Assembly: GCA_903921835.1 (NCBI GenBank)
Contig: CAIXRL010000629.1
Location: forward strand, 1-10,420
Direction of reading: 5' to 3'
DNA length: 10,420 nucleotides
Origin: Candidatus Eiseniibacteriota bacterium
Lineage (GTDB): Bacteria; Eisenbacteria; RBG-16-71-46
Part shown: in pieces, positions 5,179 through 10,420 of the stretch
How the letters are laid out: each line of letters starts with the position of its first letter
Position numbering within the stretch: the first letter of the stretch is position 1
Made by a program: the position numbers and the translations under genes
Notes under the pieces: model-generated
Databases searched by the model: none
The model's input: the letters and a program-made list of their open reading frames with translations, nothing else
Told to the model about the DNA's origin: nothing

Positions 5179-8100
5179 ATGAATCCTGTTGCGCTCGAAC
5201 CCGCAGCCGAGGACACGATTCGCATCCCGAACGCAATCGCGGCGCTCGCGACGATGGCGTGCATGCTCACCCTCATCGCGCTGGTGTGGCCGCGCAATGC
5301 CGGTGCGCTGGGCTTCACGCCGGGGCTGAAGCTGGACTACGCGACCGGCGTCAATCCCCAGTTCGTGGCGATGGGGGATCTGAATGCAGACGGCAAGCCC
5401 GACCTGGTGATCGCGAACCAGGGCGCCAACACGGTGTCGGTGCTGCTCGGCAACGGTTCCGGGAGCTTCAACACGAAGACCGACTATGCGACCGGCGCGC
5501 AGCCGTGCATGGTGCGGATCGGGGACATCAACGATGACGGGTACCCGGATCTGGTGGTCGCCAACAAGTCGGCCGGCACCGTCTCCGTGCTGCTCGGCAA
5601 CGGTCTGGGCGCGTTCGGGCGCAAGACGGACTACCCGGTGGGGACGACGCCGTGCGCGGTGGCGCTGGGCGACGTGGACGGAGACGGCAGGCCTGACATC
5701 GTCACGACGAACCAGGGTGCGAGCACCGCATCGGTGCTGCTCGCCCGGGCCTCGGGCGGCTTCGCGGCGAAGCGGGACGTGGCGATCGGCGGCGCCACGT
5801 TCGCGCTCGTGCTGGCCGACGTGAACAACGACGGCCGGCTCGACCTGGTGACCACGAGCGCGGGGCTGGGCAGCGGCGCGACGGTATCCGTGATGCCGGG
5901 TGACGGCGCCGGCGGATTCGGCACGCGCACCGACTACACGACGGGTGCGAATCCCCAGTGCGTCGCGGTGGCGGACATGAACGGCGATGGCTGGCCGGAT
6001 CTGGTGACGGCGAAGGCGGACGCGAACACGGTGTCGGTTCTGTTGGGCAACGGCTCGGGCGGTTTCGTCGCAAGGACGGACTACGTGACGGGCGGCACGC
6101 CGCTGACCGTCGCGGTGGTGGACGTGAATGGTGACGGACTGCAGGACCTGGTGACGGCGAACTCAAACTCGAACGCGGTGTCGCTGCTGCTCGGCACGGG
6201 CGCGGGCGCGTTCGGGGTGAAGAGCGACGTCGCGACCGGGACGCAGCCCGTGTGCGCGACCGTGGGGGACGTGAACGCCGATGGCCGCCCCGACATCGTC
6301 ACCGCGAATGCGGGCGCGAACACGGTTTCGGTGCTGCTGGGCAACTCGGGCCCGCTGGGAACGGGCGGGTTCGGGCCGAGGTCCGACAACACCGTTGGGG
6401 CCTTTCCCGCCTCGGTCGCGATCGGGGATCTGAACGGCGACGGCAGGCTCGACCTGGTGACCACCAACGAGGGCACGAACACGGTGTCAGTGCTGCTGGG
6501 CAGCGGTTCGGGAGGCTTCGGGACGAAGACCGATTTCGCGACGGGGGCGACGCCGATCTCGGCCGCAATCGGGGACTTGAACGCCGACGGCAAGCTGGAC
6601 CTGGTGGTGACGAACTTCAGCGCCGGCACCGTGTCGGTGCTGCTGGGCGCCGGCTCGGGCGGGTTCGGGCCCAAGACCGACGTCACGGTCGGGGTCAACC
6701 CCCAGGGGATCGCGCTCGGGGACCTGAACGGCGACGGGTACCTGGACCTGGCGGTGGCGAACTGGGGCGCAGGCACCGTGAGCGTCCGGTTGGGTACCGG
6801 CACCGGCGGCTTCGGGGCAAAGACCGACTTTGCTGTCGGGAGCTACCCGCAGGGGATCGCGCTCGGGGACTTGAACGGCGACGGCAGGCTCGACCTCGTG
6901 ACGGCGAACAACACTGCCAACAGCGTATCGGTGCTGCTGGGCACCGGAACTGGCAGCTTCGGGGCCAACACCGAGTTCGCGACGGGGTCGGTCCCCGCCT
7001 CGGTCGCGATCGGGGACATGAACGGCGACGGCAAGCCCGACCTCGTGGTTGCGAACAACAACTCCAGCAGTGTGTCGTTGCTGCTGGGCACGGGAACCGG
7101 CAGCTTCGGAACGAAGACAGATTACGCGACAGGGGCGGGTCCGGCCATGGTGCGGATCGGGGACCTGAACGGCGACGGCAGGCTCGACCTGGCGGTGGCG
7201 GACCAGAACGCCAGCGCCAGCGCCGTGTCCGTGTTGCTGGGCAACGGTGCAGGCGGATTCGGGACCAAGACGGACATCGCCATCGGGACCTCGCCCGGGG
7301 CCATCGCGATCGGTGACCTCAATGGCGACGGCAGGCTGGACCTGGTGACGGCGAATCCGTCGACGAACGCGGCTTCGGTCCTTCTCGGTTTGGGTTCCTC
7401 CCATGTCCTGCTCTCCGCAAGCCCGAATCCCGTGGTTCTCGGCGCTCCATGGACACTGTCGGCGACCGTGCGTGCCGTCTCCGGCCAGGCCACGCCGACC
7501 GGCAGCGTGAGGTTCTTCGACGGTACGACGGCACTCGGCTCGGACTCCTTGAGCGGGGGTACGGTCGTACTCCACACGTTCTCCTTCGCGCCCGGCAGGC
7601 GATCCGTCACCGCGGTCTACGGCGGTGACGGCAGGTGCTTCGGACGCAGCGGCGATACGACCGTGGTCGTGGTGGCGACACTGAGCCCGGTGAGCGCGGG
7701 TGTGCGCGATGTTCCGAACGACCAGGGCGGGTACGTGAAGGTGTCGTGGACCGCGAGTCCGCTCGACGTGGTGCCGACGTACGGCATTTCCGATTACCGC
7801 CTCTGGCGTTCGGCGCCACAGAGACTGATGGCGCAGGCGCTCGCCGCCGGCCGCACGGTTGTCGCCGATCCCGAGACCGCGATCCGCACGGGGCAGCTCT
7901 TGAGCGCGATGGGCTACGCGTGGGAGTACGTCGGGACCGAACCCGCAGCGCAGTTGCCGCTCTACAGCACGGTGGCCGCCACGACGAGCGACTCGGTCGG
8001 CGCGAGCAATCCGCGCACGGCGTTCATGATCGAGGCCCGCGCGGACACGAGCCGGTCGTCGTCGCGCTGGTTCTCGGACCCCGACAGCGGCTACTCGGTG

Positions 8101-8676
8101 GACAACCTGCCGCCGGCGACGCCGTCTCCGCTGGCGTCGCAGTACGCGGGCGGCACGGCGAGACTGTTCTGGAGATCCAACTCCGAGGCCGACCTCGCGG
8201 GTTACCGCATCTACCGCGGCAGTGCGCCGTCGTTCGTGCCGGGGAGCGGGAACCTGGTGGCCGTGGTTGCCGGCACGGGCTACGTGGACGCCGCGGGTGG
8301 GCCGTACTACTACAAACTCTCGGCCGCGGACGTGCACGGCAACGAGAGCGCGTACGCGACCCTGCTGCCGAGCGGCACGACGGACGTGCACGGCGCGGGC
8401 GCACCGGTGGTGTTCGCGCTCGAGGGTGTGCGGCCGAACCCGTCGCGGGGCAGGCGGCTGACCGTGGCGTTCACGTTGCCGCTGCTGGCGCCGGCGCGGC
8501 TGGAGATGCTCGACGTGGGCGGGCGGCGTGTGGCGTCTCGGGAGGTAGGCAGCCTGGGAGCGGGCGCACATGTGGTCGAACTGGTTCCAAATCACGCACT
8601 GGCGCCGGGGCTCTACCTGCTTCGACTGGCGCAGGGAGCGAACGTGCGCGTGACGAGGGTCGCGGTCGCGCAGTGA
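5179..8676 (+). CDS. Large secreted FG-GAP/VCBS repeat protein with Ig-like, FN3-like and sorting-type domains
   Basis: A 1165-residue exported protein. The start at 5179 has AGAGGAGA 7 bases upstream and is followed by an N-terminal hydrophobic segment (AIAALATMACMLTLIALVW) ending in NAGA, a probable signal peptide. Residues about 52-740 contain 14 FG-GAP/VCBS repeats, each with a calcium-binding DxNxDGxxD loop (first Asp67, last Asp713) and a VSVLLG strand. The repeat step is 49 residues in 10 of 13 intervals. Fourteen blades suggest two seven-bladed beta-propellers. Next comes an Ig-like domain of the Big_3 type (about 741-834; SPNPVVLGAPWTLSATV, GSVRFFDGTTALG, TAVYGGDG). Then come fibronectin-III-like regions (about 835-975 and 979-1062; ADLAGYRIYRG). 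The C-terminal 87 residues (FALEGVRPNPSRGR, LEMLDVGGRRVAS, LAPGLYLLRLAQG) resemble FlgD-Ig or type IX secretion tails. Probable role: surface adhesion or an extracellular matrix protein. Confidence 0.93.
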   Translation: MNPVALEPAAEDTIRIPNAIAALATMACMLTLIALVWPRNAGALGFTPGLKLDYATGVNPQFVAMGDLNADGKPDLVIANQGANTVSVLLGNGSGSFNTKTDYATGAQPCMVRIGDINDDGYPDLVVANKSAGTVSVLLGNGLGAFGRKTDYPVGTTPCAVALGDVDGDGRPDIVTTNQGASTASVLLARASGGFAAKRDVAIGGATFALVLADVNNDGRLDLVTTSAGLGSGATVSVMPGDGAGGFGTRTDYTTGANPQCVAVADMNGDGWPDLVTAKADANTVSVLLGNGSGGFVARTDYVTGGTPLTVAVVDVNGDGLQDLVTANSNSNAVSLLLGTGAGAFGVKSDVATGTQPVCATVGDVNADGRPDIVTANAGANTVSVLLGNSGPLGTGGFGPRSDNTVGAFPASVAIGDLNGDGRLDLVTTNEGTNTVSVLLGSGSGGFGTKTDFATGATPISAAIGDLNADGKLDLVVTNFSAGTVSVLLGAGSGGFGPKTDVTVGVNPQGIALGDLNGDGYLDLAVANWGAGTVSVRLGTGTGGFGAKTDFAVGSYPQGIALGDLNGDGRLDLVTANNTANSVSVLLGTGTGSFGANTEFATGSVPASVAIGDMNGDGKPDLVVANNNSSSVSLLLGTGTGSFGTKTDYATGAGPAMVRIGDLNGDGRLDLAVADQNASASAVSVLLGNGAGGFGTKTDIAIGTSPGAIAIGDLNGDGRLDLVTANPSTNAASVLLGLGSSHVLLSASPNPVVLGAPWTLSATVRAVSGQATPTGSVRFFDGTTALGSDSLSGGTVVLHTFSFAPGRRSVTAVYGGDGRCFGRSGDTTVVVVATLSPVSAGVRDVPNDQGGYVKVSWTASPLDVVPTYGISDYRLWRSAPQRLMAQALAAGRTVVADPETAIRTGQLLSAMGYAWEYVGTEPAAQLPLYSTVAATTSDSVGASNPRTAFMIEARADTSRSSSRWFSDPDSGYSVDNLPPATPSPLASQYAGGTARLFWRSNSEADLAGYRIYRGSAPSFVPGSGNLVAVVAGTGYVDAAGGPYYYKLSAADVHGNESAYATLLPSGTTDVHGAGAPVVFALEGVRPNPSRGRRLTVAFTLPLLAPARLEMLDVGGRRVASREVGSLGAGAHVVELVPNHALAPGLYLLRLAQGANVRVTRVAVAQ
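5377..7395 (+). repeat. Fourteen in-gene tandem repeats with a 147-bp period
   Basis: The first Asp codon of the calcium loop falls at 5377, 5524, 5671, 5818, 5974, 6121, 6268, 6427, 6574, 6721, 6868, 7015, 7162 and 7315. Intervals are 147 bp except 156 (4 to 5), 159 (7 to 8) and 153 (13 to 14). Repeats 8, 11, 13 and 14 share nearly the same DNA through GACGGCAGGCTCGACCT. Repeats 10 and 11 share CAGGGGATCGCGCTCGGGGA, and 8 and 12 share CCCGCCTCGGTCGCGATCGG, which points to recent internal duplication or conversion. Confidence 0.93.
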
Positions 8677-9093
8677 GAGGGAAGAGACTCCTGCGCCGCG
8701 TCTGTGTCCGGGCAGGCGGCGGTGGCGGATCGGGGAGATCCCGGCGAGGCGGCTGCTCCGAGCAAGGTGCGGCAGCCGGAGTGCCAGGCTGAGGCAGGAC
8801 TCCACGGGAGACCTCCGCGCGGATGATCGCACGCGGGCGGAACACCAGGAGGGCAGTCGCCATGTGAAGAGCCGCGCGAGCCCGGCCACGGGGCGCCCAC
8901 GCACCGGGGGCCGTGCAGCCCGACTCGCGAGCCTCGGCGCACAACCCAGTCGGGCGCTGCGGGCGGTCGGCGCGAACGCCGGCCGCCCGTGCGATTCCGG
9001 GCGCGAGCCCGGACGGACCTGAAAGTGCGCCGCAGGTCCCTGGGAGTTCGTGTGGCAGATACGTTCATGCCTCGTGGTGGCCACAGGCCATGA
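8677..9093. other. Non-coding stretch with tandem tetraloop hairpins
   Basis: About 417 bases follow the FG-GAP gene. No open frame here looks like a protein. The main structure is a pair of adjacent hairpins at 8961-9013. A short TGGCC/GGCCA hairpin lies just before the palindromic element, and GGATC/GATCC (8727-8741) is a weak 5-bp one. No T-rich terminator directly follows the stop codon. Confidence 0.5.
8961..9013. terminator. Two adjacent tetraloop hairpins, possible distal terminator
   Basis: Hairpin 1 pairs GGGCGGTCGGCG (8961-8972) with CGCCGGCCGCCC (8977-8988) around CGAA; 11 of 12 pairs are Watson-Crick and one is a U-G wobble. Hairpin 2, seven bases later, pairs TCCGGGC (8996-9002) with GCCCGGA (9007-9013) around GCGA, a GNRA-type loop. 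They lie about 285 bases after the FG-GAP stop. Terminator, processing site or repeat-family element are all possible. Confidence 0.45.
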
Positions 9094-9278
9094 CGACTTC
9101 TCATGGACCGCCAGCGGGGAGTGCGGCACGTGCGGCAGCCGGACCGACCTGCGGTGGGTGCCCCGGGATCACCCGGCCGCGCCGGAACCGTGTTGGTGAC
9201 ACGATGAGGACAGCGGTCGAGCTTCGCAGCGGATGACGTGCAGATCGCGCTCGCAGGCGGCGGGCTCGTGAATAGTCG
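9094..9278. repeat. Palindromic MITE-like element, copy 2
   Basis: This is the second copy of the element at 93-295, in the same orientation. The block 9182-9274 matches 188-284 with 87 of 93 aligned bases identical plus one 4-base indel (CCGG). The left half is more diverged but keeps ACCGCCAGC and GGAGTGCGG. Three of the six differences fall between the halves of a small GTGT/ACAC stem, whose stem bases are kept. The ends here are not CTAGCCCGGA; instead CGACT is found inverted at both ends (9094-9098 and, as AGTCG, 9274-9278). The minus-strand gene to the right runs into the element with no stop codon. Confidence 0.72.
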
Positions 9279-10138
9279 CCCTCGCTGCGGGTTGTAGGTC
9301 ACGTCCGGCTGGCCGCCCGCCACCCGGAACGGCACGTGCCACGCCTGCGATTCGTCCGGCTGCGTGTCGTCGAAGAGCGAACCGCGCGTCATGGCCTGGA
9401 TGCCGGAGTGGCGCCAGCCGCTCCACGGCGTGGTGACCTGCGAAGAGGAGTACGCGTCGCCGCCGTCGTTGTGCAGGCGATGGCGCAAGTCCGAGCGGCG
9501 GAAGCAGACCACGTCGTTGCTGCGCCCGGTGGTCACGGTCACCCTGACGGTGTCGCGGGTCCCGAGTTCGAGTACGCGCGGCAGCGAGTGCCACTGGAGC
9601 GGATCCGTGAGCCTGGTGCCCACGCTCGAGGTCGTGTGGGTGCGCAGGCTCTGGATCGAGGTCGCCGCTCCCGGCGTGGTGACGAACGCGGCCGCGAGGG
9701 CCACGACCTTCCACGGGTCCCTGCCGCCCAGATGGATGCGGCGCAGCACGGCCTTCCGGGTGAGCGTCTCGCCCGGCGCCTTGCGGATGATCCCCGCGGC
9801 GTCCCCCTGCGTGCTGTCGGTGACGCTCACGGGCACGATCACGAACGAGCCCGTCCCGTGCTTGTGCAGTGTCGCGACGCAGATCTTCGGTTTGCCGGTC
9901 GAATCCGTGTCGGCCCGCGCGAAGGCCCAGGTGCGCGTCCCGGACGTGAGGATGCGTCGCCACGTGAACGGGCGAACCGCGGCCGGGGCGGAAGCCCCGC
10001 CCACGGGGCGAACGGCACGACCGAAGCTGACGCCGAGACCGGGGTGGCATCCTCGGCCAGGTGCCCGTCCACGAGCGACGAGGCGCCGACCAGGCTGGCG
10101 CTGACCAGGGACTGCGGGTCGGTGGCGGCGGAGTCCAT
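9279..10138 (-). pseudogene. Unidentified gene with a frameshift, truncated at its 3' end by the palindromic element
   Basis: Translation starts at ATG 10138 (MDSAATDPQSLVSASLVGAS, then GHLAEDATPVSASASVVPFA) in a frame with strong G/C third positions. At about 9955-10012 the protein-like signal moves to another frame: RILTSGTRTWAFARADTDS, KICVATLHKHGTGSFVIVPV, TLTRKAVLRRIHLGGRDPW, DTVRVTVTTGRSNDVVCFRR, GWRHSGIQAMTRGSLFDD and HVPFRVAGGQPDVTYNPQRG. Loss of one G near 10005 would explain the shift; the spot is a GC-rich hairpin (GGGGC GGAA GCCCC), so sequencing error is possible. After NPQRG the frame enters the repeat and runs on without a natural stop. About 286 codons remain. No signal peptide is apparent and the family is not recognised. 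It diverges from the kinase gene. Confidence 0.6.
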
Positions 10139-10249
10139 CGGCCGCCCCGGACGTCACTTGAGTTCGCCTTGCGGTCGCAGCGACCTGTTCCGGCCGGCGA
10201 GCAGCGGCTGCGTGACTGCACACGCAGAATCGGTCAACATGCGCTGACC
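10139..10249. promoter_or_regulatory. Divergent promoter region between the pseudogene and the kinase
   Basis: These 111 bases separate two divergent starts and should contain promoters for both. TTGAGT (10158-10163 region) could be a -35 for the kinase, but no good -10 follows at the right distance. No clear Shine-Dalgarno sequence precedes the kinase ATG. Confidence 0.3.
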
Positions 10250-10420
10250 ATGAGTTCCTCTACGCCGCACGGGCCGACGCGATTCCTTCCGGGCGCGATG
10301 ATCGCCGGGCGCTACCGCGTCGTGGCGCTGCTCGGCAGGGGCGGCATGGGCGAGGTCTACCGCGCGGACGACACCAAGCTGGGCGAACCGGTGGCGCTCA
10401 AGTTCCTGCCCGAGCGTCTC
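10250..10420 (+). CDS. Serine/threonine protein kinase, PknB-like (3' partial)
   Basis: The first 57 residues of a Hanks-type Ser/Thr kinase, cut by the window end. After a short leader (MSSSTPHGPTRFLPGAMIAG) comes RYRVVALLGRGGMGEVYRAD, containing the glycine-rich ATP-binding loop GRGGMGEVY (29-37). VALKFLPERL follows, with the ATP-anchoring Lys51. The form GRGGMGEVYRADDTKLGEPVA is typical of large soluble or membrane-anchored kinases in Acidobacteria, Eisenbacteria-like and related genomes, where the kinase domain is often followed by WD40/TolB-like or TPR repeats. That continuation is expectation, not seen. The ATG at 10250 is chosen because the leader length is usual and an in-frame Met17 would leave very little before the loop. 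No strong ribosome binding site is visible. Confidence 0.95.
   Translation, partial: MSSSTPHGPTRFLPGAMIAGRYRVVALLGRGGMGEVYRADDTKLGEPVALKFLPERL

Noticed and set aside
5377..7395. CRISPR-like or satellite array because of the regular 147-bp periodicity
   Set aside because: The period equals 49 codons, the frame is maintained and the repeats encode calcium-loop FG-GAP motifs; it is a protein repeat.
8600..8863. Minus-strand frame starting MATALLVFRPRAIIRAEVS as a small gene
   Set aside because: The first 20 or so residues look plausible, but the rest turns Pro/Arg-rich and runs antisense into the FG-GAP coding sequence; no ribosome binding site is visible.
8613..9278. Minus-strand continuation of the truncated gene through the element and the intergenic region
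   Set aside because: Stop codons are rare by chance at this GC content. Beyond the repeat junction the sequence is Arg/Pro-rich and runs antisense into the FG-GAP gene end.
9336..10247. Long + strand open frame opposite the minus-strand pseudogene
   Set aside because: It is Arg-rich and mirrors the codon bias of the opposite strand, with no motif or ribosome binding site; it is a shadow of the minus-strand coding sequence.

Overview
The window is very GC-rich DNA (strong G/C bias at third codon positions) from an uncultured-type bacterium. A huge FG-GAP/VCBS repeat protein with an FlgD/Por-secretion-like C-terminal tail sits near a PknB-type kinase with a GRGGMGEVYRADD loop. A secreted protein opening DWEWNQDNW is also present. 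This mix suggests the FCB group (Candidatus Eisenbacteria-like) or a neighbouring deep-soil or groundwater lineage. That placement is inference from gene style; no rRNA or marker gene is present.

Layout. 1-96: tail of a + strand gene. 93-295: palindromic MITE-like element, copy 1. 296-711: remnant of a gene whose coding signal moves through three frames. 708-1232 and 1249-2052: a two-gene operon, a DUF1801 protein followed by an alpha/beta hydrolase. 2133-2160: strong hairpin between convergent genes. 3127-2183 (-): secreted protein of unknown function. 3420-4592: acyl-CoA dehydrogenase, followed by a terminator. 4649-5178: long intergenic region with a perfect TATAAT box and a structured leader. 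5179-8676: a 1165-residue secreted protein with 14 FG-GAP repeats, an Ig-like domain, FN3-like domains and a sorting-type tail. 8677-9093: non-coding stretch with tandem tetraloop hairpins. 9094-9278: second copy of the palindromic element. 10138-9279 (-): a frameshifted gene cut off by that element. 10250-10420: start of a Ser/Thr protein kinase.

Functionally this is a mosaic of short transcription units, not one pathway. The acyl-CoA dehydrogenase belongs to fatty-acid or branched-chain acyl-CoA oxidation. The DUF1801/hydrolase pair is a small accessory operon. The two exported proteins are surface or periplasmic factors, and the kinase is a signalling component.

The least ordinary signals are the two copies of a roughly 190-200 bp palindromic element. 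They lie in the same orientation about 9 kb apart, each against the 3' end of a gene: one appears to supply a stop codon and the other removes one. Next in interest are the exactly periodic 14-repeat double-propeller protein and its leader, which contains mutually exclusive stems. I found no CRISPR array, tRNA, rRNA or recognisable defence or biosynthetic system.
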